A DNA stretch of 24,484 bases, taken from contig JBNPWE010000028.1 in the NCBI GenBank assembly GCA_050433985.1, forward strand, positions 1-24,484, in the 5' to 3' direction. How positions within the stretch are numbered: the stretch's first letter is position 1; each line of letters starts with the position of its first letter. The DNA comes from JACIYW01 sp014359745 (GTDB lineage Bacteria; Pseudomonadota; Alphaproteobacteria; Rhodobacterales; Rhodobacteraceae). The translations under genes were made by a program, and so were the position numbers. Under the pieces are notes generated by a model. It saw only the letters and a program-made list of their open reading frames with translations, searched no databases and was not told the origin of the DNA. Below are positions 1 to 6,705 of the stretch, one piece after another.

Positions 1-49
1 TGGTTCAAAAGGGTCATCGGCGGCTCCATGGTTGTGCCGCCGCAAAGAT

Positions 50-229
50 TCAGAAAAATCCTCCCTTGTCACTGTCACATGAGTTCGGAGCCCTGGAGCG
101 AACACTAGCCCGCTTTGCGCGGCCCTTGCCTTGTGCTATCTTCAGGGCGCCCGCCGCATTCGCATGACGGCTACCTTGGCCCGGTTCCTGTTCGCGCAGG
201 TTCCGGGCCAATTCATGCCCGCCGCCCAT
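50..229 (-). CDS. Possible small basic protein downstream of the alpA remnant
   Basis: This 59-codon frame begins one base after the stop of the AlpA-type remnant, so translational coupling is conceivable, with a GAAGG about nine bases before the ATG. The product is rich in Gly, Arg, Lys and Ala and has no domain I recognise, no signal peptide and no membrane segment. AlpA-like regulators often sit beside small phage or element genes, which is the only contextual support. It may equally be a chance open frame in GC-rich DNA. No function is proposed. Confidence 0.2.
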   Translation of the reverse strand: MGGGHELARNLREQEPGQGSRHANAAGALKIAQGKGRAKRASVRSRAPNSCDSDKGGFF

Positions 230-230
230 T

Positions 231-379
231 TCATGCGGCCTTCGGTTCGCGGGCGGCCATCCAGGCTTCAACGTCGCTTTCGCGCCAGCCCACCAGCCGC
301 GCGCCCAGCGCAACGGGTTGCGGGAATTCGCCCCGCTTCATCCAGTCGTAAATTGTCGAGCGGGAAAGCCCCGTCCGAG
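231..379 (-). pseudogene. AlpA-family excisionase/regulator, 5'-truncated
   Basis: Reading the minus strand back from the TGA at 231-233 gives about 49 residues: SRTGLSRSTIYDWMKRGEFP, then a PVALGARLVGWRESDVEAWM stretch and REPKAA. This is the winged-helix DNA-binding core of the AlpA/MerR-like excisionases used by prophages and integrative elements: recognition helix GLSRSTIY, a basic RGEFP wing, and the WRESDVEAW helix. Family members normally carry about 15-20 more residues with an ATG. Here the frame continues upstream into unrelated sequence without a visible start, exactly where the DUF3489 fragment begins on the other strand. I read it as a truncated remnant, probably silent. Confidence 0.7.
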
Positions 380-520
380 ATGGGATGGTTGCCGCACACG
401 ACCCGGGCGGCTTTGACCGGCCTGCGCAAGGCAGGCTTCGAGATCACCGCTGACAAATCGGCCAGCGGCAAAGCATCGTGCTATCGCATCACGGCCAGAC
501 CAGCCGGAGATGCCGCCTGA
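380..520 (+). pseudogene. DUF3489-domain protein, 5'-truncated C-terminal fragment
   Basis: The frame gives GWLPHTTRAALTGLRKAGFE followed by ITADKSASGKASCYRITA and a short tail. This matches the conserved C-terminal winged-helix-like part of DUF3489 proteins, which are typically encoded just upstream of DUF2924 and a serine recombinase in alphaproteobacterial elements. The N-terminal part is missing: homology starts at the Gly-Trp pair, immediately after a fortuitous ATG at 380, and the sequence 5' of it belongs to an AlpA gene on the opposite strand. A 46-residue product could still be made. Its TGA overlaps the next gene's ATG by one base, so the original coupled operon organisation is retained. 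The ancestral promoter of the module was probably lost with the 5' end. Confidence 0.7.
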
Positions 521-957
521 TGGTCGGCGGCCAGGATATTGCCGCGCGCTGGGACGCACTCGGTCGGATGGATCGGACGGCCCTGCGCGTGGCGTGGACG
601 GCGACGTTCGGAGATGCCCCGCCGCACTTCATGTCGATGCTCTTCATGCGCAAGGCGCTGATTTGGGATGAACAATGTCGGGCGTCCGGCGGCCTGACGA
701 CAGACGTGAAACGCGCCCTGAAGTCCGCGGCGGGCGGCAAGCAGGTCAGACCACCGGCGCCAACGATCAAATCCGGCACACAGTTCGTGCGGGAATGGAA
801 TGGCAGACGGTACCAGGTCGAGGTCAGGGACGACGGGTACGTGATGGACAGCGAGCCTTACACTTCCCTGTCAGCCATCGCGCTGCGGATCACCGGCACG
901 TCCTGGTCAGGCCCGCGGTTCTTCGGCCTGAACGGTCAGGCGCGACCCCGCAGATGA
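520..957 (+). CDS. DUF2924 domain-containing protein
   Basis: The 145-residue product shows the DUF2924 pattern: an N-terminal helix pair (ALGRMDRTALRVAW, FGDAPP, MLFMRKALIW), a Lys/Arg-rich middle, then the diagnostic FVREWNGRRYQVEV, DGYVMD, YTSLSAIALRITGTSWSGPRFFGL block at about residues 88-138. In phage and element proteins this C-terminal block is typical of small DNA-associated partners of serine recombinases; the biochemical role is not established. The ATG at 520 is chosen because it overlaps the DUF3489 TGA (TGATG) and because similarity begins there. The stop overlaps the recombinase ATG in an ATGA motif, indicating translational coupling. It looks intact and is likely an accessory to the recombinase. 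Confidence 0.85.
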   Translation: MVGGQDIAARWDALGRMDRTALRVAWTATFGDAPPHFMSMLFMRKALIWDEQCRASGGLTTDVKRALKSAAGGKQVRPPAPTIKSGTQFVREWNGRRYQVEVRDDGYVMDSEPYTSLSAIALRITGTSWSGPRFFGLNGQARPRR

Positions 958-2630
958 AAAAGATCCGCTGCGCCATCTACACCCGCAAGAGTTCGGAAGA
1001 GGGTCTTGAACAGGAATTCAACTCTCTGGATGCCCAGTATGAGGCCTGTGCGGCCTACATCGCCAGCCAGAAGGCCGAAGGCTGGGTGCTTTTGCCGGAG
1101 CGCTACGATGATGGCGGGATCTCCGGTGGCACCCTGGAGCGGCCCGGCCTTCAACGCCTGCTTGCCGACATCGACCGCGGTGCTGTCGATCAGATCCTCG
1201 TCTACAAGATCGACCGCTTGACGAGATCACTGGCGGATTTTGCGAAGATGGTTGAACGGCTGGATGCCGCGGGAACGTCCTTCGTCTCCGTCACCCAGTC
1301 CTTCAACACGGCCACCAGCATGGGGCGTCTGACGCTGAACATGCTGTTGTCCTTCGCCCAGTTCGAGCGAGAGGTCACCGCCGAGCGCATTCGCGACAAG
1401 ATCGCAGCATCAAAAAAGAAAGGCCTCTGGATGGGTGCGACCGTGCCGCTGGGCTATACAGCTGATGGCCGGTCTCTGAAAATCGCCGAGCCCGATGCGG
1501 AGGTGATCCGCACGATCCATGATCTTTACTTGAAATACCGGAACACGCGTTTCGTCAAGGAAGCCGTTGATGCGTTGGGTTTGAAAACCCCGGTCAGAAC
1601 TCTGATCTCGGGCAGGGTGAAAGGCGGCGCCTCGTTCAGCTGTGGGCACGTCCATTACATCCTGACCAATCCGGTTTATGCCGGTCGCATCAGGCACCAT
1701 GCGAAGGTGTTTCCCGGCCAGCACCCGCCGCTGATCACGCCTGAGATCTGGGTCAGCATCCAGGAGCAGCTTCAATCGGATGCAACAAAAGACCGGACAT
1801 TCACCAAGCGCAACCGAAACGGCGCGAAGGCATCAGCCTCGCCGCTGGCCGACAGGATCCACGATCAGGCCGGGGATCGCCTCACGCCCAGTCATTTGAA
1901 AACTGCGAAGGGCCGCAAGTTGAGATACTACGTGTCCCATCGTCTGATCCGGGGCACGGCGCCCCGTGATCCTTCCGGATGGCGATTGCCCGCACCCGAA
2001 TTGGAAGACAAGTTGGCTGATCTGATCCAGCGGCATCTGAACAGCCCAGGGGTGCGCGCAGGCATCTTGTCTGACGCGGCAACAGATGAAACCGTCGCGA
2101 CCGGAACCCGGTTGTCTCGATTATCCGGGACCGAGCCCGGTCGAACGGCTGATCAGCAACGCCTCTGCCTGGCCCTGGTCGAGCGCATCGACATTGCACC
2201 CGGTGACATGCGCATCACCATCTCCGGCCAGCACCTCGCCAGGCATCTTGATGTGGATCCATCGCCTATCGCGGAAGACCTGCTGACCTTTCGCGCCCCA
2301 TTCCAGCTTCGCAAGCGCGGGGTTGAAGCCAGGCTGATCATCGGCGACCAGGCGTCGGACATAGATGCAACGTTGCTGCGCAATATCGCCCGCGCGCATC
2401 GATACTTCGATCTGGTCAGGTCGGGGAAAACCTTCAGCGAGATTGCCGAGACCGACGGCGTGTCAAAGCGACGTGTGCAACAAATGATTGAACTGGCGTT
2501 CCTGGCGCCGGATGTCATCCGCGCGGTCCGGGAAGGGCGGCAGCCAGTTGGCCTGACCTCCGACTGGCTGAAACGTCATGCTTTCTCGCCAGTCTGGTCA
2601 GAGCAGCGCGCAGCCTTCGCAGCCCTGTAA
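954..2630 (+). CDS. Large serine recombinase (resolvase/invertase N-terminal domain)
   Basis: The 558-residue protein starts with the resolvase catalytic domain: RCAIYTRKSSEEG gives the nucleophile Ser13 after the conserved Arg11. It is followed by SLDAQ, the YDDGGISGGTLERPGL block, VYKIDRLTRS and FAQFEREVTAERIRDK. A Recombinase domain follows (about residues 155-280, LGYTADGRSLKI through the ILTNPVYAGRIRHH motif). The C-terminal part contains RKLRYYVSHRLIRG and ends with a helix-turn-helix region (FSEIAETDGVSKRRVQQMI) as in alphaproteobacterial relatives. The zinc-ribbon cysteines found in many family members are not seen. It catalyses site-specific integration, excision or inversion through a phosphoserine intermediate. 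All active-site motifs look intact, although the surrounding module is eroded. The ATG overlaps the DUF2924 stop by four bases. Confidence 0.95.
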   Translation: MKKIRCAIYTRKSSEEGLEQEFNSLDAQYEACAAYIASQKAEGWVLLPERYDDGGISGGTLERPGLQRLLADIDRGAVDQILVYKIDRLTRSLADFAKMVERLDAAGTSFVSVTQSFNTATSMGRLTLNMLLSFAQFEREVTAERIRDKIAASKKKGLWMGATVPLGYTADGRSLKIAEPDAEVIRTIHDLYLKYRNTRFVKEAVDALGLKTPVRTLISGRVKGGASFSCGHVHYILTNPVYAGRIRHHAKVFPGQHPPLITPEIWVSIQEQLQSDATKDRTFTKRNRNGAKASASPLADRIHDQAGDRLTPSHLKTAKGRKLRYYVSHRLIRGTAPRDPSGWRLPAPELEDKLADLIQRHLNSPGVRAGILSDAATDETVATGTRLSRLSGTEPGRTADQQRLCLALVERIDIAPGDMRITISGQHLARHLDVDPSPIAEDLLTFRAPFQLRKRGVEARLIIGDQASDIDATLLRNIARAHRYFDLVRSGKTFSEIAETDGVSKRRVQQMIELAFLAPDVIRAVREGRQPVGLTSDWLKRHAFSPVWSEQRAAFAAL

Positions 2631-2910
2631 ATCCCTACATCTCAAACAGTTTGTGCACTTCGTTGTTCGGTCGCTGGTTACTTCGGCGTTCAGCCCTGAC
2701 GTCTTGCAATCATGGCCCAGTCAGTGGCGATGTACGTGCCATCGCATTCGCCCAAACTGCTACCGCGGAAATGGCGATTCCAGACTTTTGAGGGAAATGG
2801 GCGGAATTCCTGCGATCCTGGTGTCCGGGCTATTTCCAAACCTTGGAATGGGCCGGAACACACGCAACAATTGCGGTAAATATGCATTGTATCAACTTCT
2901 CAATGGGTGC
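2631..2910. other. Gene-poor spacer between recombinase and tRNA-Gln
   Basis: I see no credible gene on either strand. A 55-codon plus-strand frame (2712-2879) has no family features or convincing ribosome binding site. The segment is less GC-rich than the chromosomal genes to its right and contains one clear inverted repeat (see 2834-2848). It probably includes the right boundary of the recombinase module, but no duplicated core is visible because the left end is outside the window. Confidence 0.5.
2834..2848. repeat. Inverted repeat TTCCAA-ACC-TTGGAA
   Basis: A perfect 6-base inverted repeat with a 3-base centre lies in the spacer between the serine recombinase and tRNA-Gln. Weaker symmetry (GTCCGG on the left, CCGGAAC on the right) flanks it. 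Attachment sites of large serine recombinases are imperfect inverted repeats of about 40-50 bp close to the recombinase gene, so this could be half of an att site, but it could also be an operator or chance. No T-run follows, so a terminator is unlikely. Confidence 0.3.
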
Positions 2911-2985
2911 TGGCTGGGGCGGTAGGATTCGAACCTACGGTACACGGTACCAAAAACCGATGCCTTACCACTTGGCCACGCCCCA
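2911..2985 (-). tRNA. tRNA-Gln (anticodon TTG)
   Basis: The minus strand folds as a complete 75-nt tRNA with encoded CCA: acceptor TGGGGCG/CGCCCCA, G discriminator, D-arm GCC/GGC, a seven-base anticodon loop TTTTGGT with TTG at 2953-2951, a 5-nt variable loop, and T-arm GTAGG-TTCGAAT-CCTAC. The lowest anticodon-stem pair is T·T, a mismatch; the other four pairs are intact. A GATAAA hexamer at 3002-2997 is correctly placed for a -10 element, with a poor -35 (CTTGCG, 16-base spacing). The gene lies between kpsE and the recombinase spacer. tRNA genes are common integration targets, although mostly for tyrosine rather than serine recombinases. Confidence 0.97.
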
Positions 2986-3080
2986 ACTGCGGGCTGTTTA
3001 TCCAAGGCGCCCGAGGGCCGCAAGGCAAATTTTGCCCGCTGCCCCGTGCAAACTGTCATGCCCGCCACCTGCTGCGCGCC

Positions 3081-4664
3081 TCAGGCGGAAACCTGTTCGC
3101 GCAGGATCGCCACGGTCATCGACAGCATCAGATAGATGCCCCCGAAGATCAGCAGGGCCAGCACCGTATTTTCGAAGGCGCGCGGATAGCTGGGGGCGTC
3201 GGGGGCGACCGGACTGACGCCGAGCGACAGATAGCGCACCTGGCGGTTCGCCTCTATCCGGGCGGATTCAAGCTGTTGCATCGCCTGGGTCAGCATCAGG
3301 TTGCGCGTCTCTGCCTCGGCCTGGGCGACCTGAAGTTCGCCCTGGATGCGCGCAATCGACAGATCGTTGCCGGTGCCCTGGGTCAGGCGACCGCGCAACC
3401 TGTCGATTTCGGCCTTCAGCGACCCGATCCGGGCCTTGATCGGCGCGATGCGCGCCTGGTTGGGGGCGGCATTGGCCTGAAGTTCCTGAAGCGACAGTTC
3501 TTCACGGGTCAACTGGGTCTGAAGCATGCCGATCTGGTTGGTCAGAAGCCCGACCTCTACCTCGCTTGACAGGACGTTGTATTGTTCCTGCAAATCCACC
3601 ACCCGACGCTGTGCGGCGAGCATCTTTGCCTCTGCCTCGTCAAAGCTTTCGCGCGCGCCTGTCATCTGATCCTCGCGCATGCGCTGCGTCAGATGGTCGA
3701 CCTGTTCTTCGGCGTAACCGATAAGCGCCCGCGAGAAGGTCGCGCTTAGCTGGGGATCGGCGGCGACCACCTCCATCTTGATGACACCTTCGGTCGGGTC
3801 ATAGGAGATTTTCACGTTGTCCTGATACAGTTTGTAGGCGTCTTCATTGGTCGCATTCTCGGGCAATCGCTGTATCGGGTCGATCGTGGGCTGGCTGAAA
3901 TGCGCCTTGAAGCCGTGATCCTTGATCAGGCGCAGCATGGCGTCACGCGATTGCAGATAGCTTTGCACGGTGATCGAATCCTGCGATGTGGCAAAGCCGG
4001 TGCCGGAAAACAGACCGCCGAGCGAGCCGGGGCTGGCGGTTTCCGACTGCTGGATCACGAATTCGGATTTGGTCGCGTACATCGGTGTCGCGATGTTGTA
4101 GTAATAATATCCCGCGACAAGCGTCGGCAGCAGCACGAAAAACATCAGCCGCGCGGCCAGAAGCAGGCTGCGCCGCCGCTGACGGCGGGCGATGTCGCGC
4201 TGAATGCTCATGATGTCACGTTCGCCCGTCATCAGGCCGGGCGACAGGGCGGGGCGCTGGTCGGTCGATGGCAGGCCGGGCGCGCGCGTGGTTTGCGGCA
4301 GTTGCACCCGGTTATCGGCGATGCCCTGTTCGGCGGCGGTCTTGCCGACCACAAGTTCCAGCATCGCCGAACGTTCGAACGGGTCGATCCCCTTTTCGCG
4401 CAAAAGCCGCACCGCATCGAAATCAGATGTCGCGGGCAGACCGTGCTTTTGCGCCAGCCGCCGCGCCATGCGCAACTGACGCCCGGTCAGCCCTTCGCGG
4501 CGGATAGCGTCGGTGTCGGTGCTGGGGTCGGGAATGGCCGGGCTTGTCGCAACCTGGCTACGGGTCACCGCGCCACCGTCGCCGGACGCCGCGCCATTGT
4601 CGCGGGCCTGCTGCGGGGCTTCGCCGCCGCCGACGGGCGGATTGCGGCGAATGCGGAATTTCAT
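3081..4664 (-). CDS. kpsE: Capsule polysaccharide export inner-membrane protein, KpsE/CtrB/Wzz-like
   Basis: The 527-residue protein has the polysaccharide co-polymerase layout. A long cytoplasmic N-terminal region (1-165) contains a basic helix GRQLRMARRLAQKHG and KGIDPFERSAM. A first membrane helix lies at about 167-188 (LMFFVLLPTLVAG). A large periplasmic domain follows, starting YATKSEFVIQQSE and rich in coiled coil from about 345 to 475 (Glu/Gln/Leu heptads, LQTQLTREELSLQELQ). A second membrane helix is at about 498-520. The family forms a periplasmic adaptor linking an ABC transporter to the outer-membrane export channel. The ATG at 4664 is preferred because it lies four bases beyond the kpsT stop; in-frame ATGs further upstream fall inside kpsT. 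It is the last gene of the kpsT-kpsE pair. No KpsM permease is seen nearby. Confidence 0.87.
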   Translation of the reverse strand: MKFRIRRNPPVGGGEAPQQARDNGAASGDGGAVTRSQVATSPAIPDPSTDTDAIRREGLTGRQLRMARRLAQKHGLPATSDFDAVRLLREKGIDPFERSAMLELVVGKTAAEQGIADNRVQLPQTTRAPGLPSTDQRPALSPGLMTGERDIMSIQRDIARRQRRRSLLLAARLMFFVLLPTLVAGYYYYNIATPMYATKSEFVIQQSETASPGSLGGLFSGTGFATSQDSITVQSYLQSRDAMLRLIKDHGFKAHFSQPTIDPIQRLPENATNEDAYKLYQDNVKISYDPTEGVIKMEVVAADPQLSATFSRALIGYAEEQVDHLTQRMREDQMTGARESFDEAEAKMLAAQRRVVDLQEQYNVLSSEVEVGLLTNQIGMLQTQLTREELSLQELQANAAPNQARIAPIKARIGSLKAEIDRLRGRLTQGTGNDLSIARIQGELQVAQAEAETRNLMLTQAMQQLESARIEANRQVRYLSLGVSPVAPDAPSYPRAFENTVLALLIFGGIYLMLSMTVAILREQVSA

Positions 4665-4668
4665 GGCC

Positions 4669-5355
4669 TTAGGTTTCGTAGTCATAAAGGCGCTTCGCTT
4701 CTTCAAGGGTGTCAAACATGTGCAATTGTCCATTGCGCAGAACAGCCGCCGTCTTGCAGAACTTTTCCAGCGTCTCGGCCTGATGCGACACGACAATCAG
4801 CGTTGCATTGGCCAGCCGTTCCTTGAGGATCGCCCCGGCCTTGCGGTTGAACGCAACATCGGTCGAGGCGGGCATCCCCTCATCGATAAGATACATGTCG
4901 AATTCCAGTGCCAGCATCAGCGAAAACGACAACCGCGACCGCATGCCCTGGCTGTAAGTACCCACGGGCAGATCGAAATATTCGTCAATGTCGCATAACC
5001 ACCTGCAGAAAGCTTCTACATAATCGGGGTCAAGCTCGTAAAGCCGGGCGATATAGCGCACGTTCTCGCGCGCGGTATGGCGATTGACCACGCCGCCCAT
5101 GAACCCAAGCGGAAAGGAGACCCGGCAATCCTTGCGGATGGTGCCCTCATCGGGTTTTTCCAATCCCGCCATCATGTTGATGATCGTCGTCTTGCCGGTG
5201 CCGTTGGGGGCCAGGATGCCCAGGGAATTGCCAAGTTCCACCCGGAACGAGGCGCGATCCAGAATGACCTTGCGCTGCGTGCCCGTCCAGAAGGATTTGC
5301 TTACTCCGTCAAACTCCAGCATCTTGCGCCCCGGTTCCATACCTGTGCCGCGCAC
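4669..5355 (-). CDS. kpsT: Capsule polysaccharide ABC transporter ATP-binding protein
   Basis: This 228-residue ATPase shows Walker A (APNGTGKTT, about 49-57), an atypical signature loop YSQGM (134-138), Walker B MYLIDEG (154-160), and the switch histidine in VVSHQ (H191). The opening FDGVSKSFWTGTQRKVILD, the degenerate signature and the short length are typical of the KpsT/CtrD/Wzt-like group that energises capsule or O-polysaccharide export. The first codon is uncertain: GTG at 5355 has the best upstream purine run (AAGGTGAGG, 8 bases away), whereas family similarity starts at an ATG at 5322, which also has GGGG upstream. It is directly followed by kpsE. The usual permease partner is missing from this window. 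Confidence 0.93.
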   Translation of the reverse strand: MRGTGMEPGRKMLEFDGVSKSFWTGTQRKVILDRASFRVELGNSLGILAPNGTGKTTIINMMAGLEKPDEGTIRKDCRVSFPLGFMGGVVNRHTARENVRYIARLYELDPDYVEAFCRWLCDIDEYFDLPVGTYSQGMRSRLSFSLMLALEFDMYLIDEGMPASTDVAFNRKAGAILKERLANATLIVVSHQAETLEKFCKTAAVLRNGQLHMFDTLEEAKRLYDYET

Positions 5356-5494
5356 TTGAGCGGCCTCACCTTTACATTGAAGATCTGGACCGACTTTCAG
5401 GCGATATTATGTCTGTACCGGGGAAAATTCCATCACAAGCAGTTGATTGTTTCTGGGGCACCACGTCGCGGGCCGGGTGGCGGGCCGGGCCGCG

Positions 5495-6622
5495 TCATCC
5501 GTCGGATTGCGCCTCGGCGCGGCTTTTGCCGGCCACGTCCTGCGCCAGCGTGGCGGCCATGAACCGGTCAAGATCGCCGTCCAGAACCCCCTGCGTGTCC
5601 GAGGTTTCAACCTGGGTGCGCAGATCCTTGACCATCTGATAGGGGTGCAACACATAAGACCGGATCTGGTTGCCCCAGCCCGCGTCACCCTTGGCATCGT
5701 GCTGGGCATTGACGGCGGCGTTGCGCCGGTCAAGTTCCATCTGGTACAGCCTTGATTTCAGGGCGGCCATGCAGTTGGCGCGGTTCTGGTGTTGGGATTT
5801 CTCGGAACTGGTCACCACGATGCCGGTGGGAATATGCGTCATGCGCACCGCCGAGTCGGTGGTGTTGACGTGCTGACCGCCCGCGCCCGAGGACCGGTAG
5901 GTATCGATGCGGATCTCATTTGGCGGGATGTCGATATCTATGTTGTCATCGACCACCGGATAGACCCAGACCGACGAGAATGACGTGTGTCGACGCGCCG
6001 CCGAATCGTAGGGGGAGATGCGCACCAGCCGGTGCACCCCGCTTTCGGATTTCAGCCACCCATAGGCGTTGGGGCCGGAAATCTTGTAGGCCGCCGATTT
6101 TATCCCGGCCTCTTCGCCATCCGACATCGATTGCAGTTCAACCTTGTAGCCCTTCTTTTCCGCCCAACGCACATACATGCGCGCCAGCATCGACGCCCAA
6201 TCGCATGATTCCGTGCCGCCCGCGCCTGCGTTGATCTCAAGATAGGTGTCATTGCCATCGGCCTCGCCATCCAAAAGCGCCTCGACCTCTTTGGCGGCGG
6301 CCGTTTCGGCCAGGGCCTTGAGCGCCGCCTCGGCGTCCCTGACAACCTCTGCGTCGCCTTCCGCCTCGCCCAGCGCGATCAGTTCGATCTGATCCTCCAG
6401 CTCCTGTCGCAGGCCGGTATAGGTATCCATGGCATCGACCAGCATCTGGCGTTCGCGCATCAGTTTCTGCGCGCGGGCCGGATCGTTCCACAGATCGGGG
6501 TCTTCCGAGAGGGCGTTGAATTCCTCCAGCCGGTGCGGGGCCGTTTCCCAATCCAGCCGCTGCGCCAGAAGCGCGAGGGATTTGCGGATCGTTTCGACAA
6601 GGGTCTGAACCTCGGCGCGCAT
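5495..6622 (-). CDS. prfB: Peptide chain release factor 2
   Basis: The 375-residue product carries the class-I release factor core. A helical N-terminal domain (1-110) is followed by NAGAGGTES, SGVHRLVRISPYDS (stop-codon recognition tripeptide at 203-205 reads SPY rather than the E. coli SPF), RRHTSFSSVWVYP, and the catalytic GGQ (248-250) in SSGAGGQHVNTTDSAVR. GGQ enters the peptidyl transferase centre and triggers hydrolysis at UGA/UAA. The ATG at 6622 has AAAGG eight bases upstream. Unlike E. coli prfB, the gene is open in one frame: the region matching the frameshift site reads CGG CTG GAT TGG, with no CTTTGA. It follows mrcA by 83 bases on the same strand and may be co-transcribed with it. 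Confidence 0.97.
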   Translation of the reverse strand: MRAEVQTLVETIRKSLALLAQRLDWETAPHRLEEFNALSEDPDLWNDPARAQKLMRERQMLVDAMDTYTGLRQELEDQIELIALGEAEGDAEVVRDAEAALKALAETAAAKEVEALLDGEADGNDTYLEINAGAGGTESCDWASMLARMYVRWAEKKGYKVELQSMSDGEEAGIKSAAYKISGPNAYGWLKSESGVHRLVRISPYDSAARRHTSFSSVWVYPVVDDNIDIDIPPNEIRIDTYRSSGAGGQHVNTTDSAVRMTHIPTGIVVTSSEKSQHQNRANCMAALKSRLYQMELDRRNAAVNAQHDAKGDAGWGNQIRSYVLHPYQMVKDLRTQVETSDTQGVLDGDLDRFMAATLAQDVAGKSRAEAQSDG

Positions 6623-6705
6623 GGGCGTGGCCTTTATTTCTGAATTCTGCTGAGCCGGGTCATACCCGAGCGGTCACGGGCGGGCAAGCCGGGGCTGGAA
6701 AGGCC

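Noticed and set aside
2712..2879. 55-codon plus-strand frame after the recombinase
   Set aside because: No ribosome binding site, no recognisable family features, and it lies in a probable element-boundary spacer.
3024..3036. Palindrome GGCAAA-T-TTTGCC between kpsE and tRNA-Gln
   Set aside because: Short, without a T-run in the kpsE direction; chance or a weak hairpin is as likely as a function.
2843..3569. Long plus-strand frames across tRNA-Gln and the kpsE 3' end
   Set aside because: They read through a structurally perfect tRNA gene and antisense to a well-supported kpsE.
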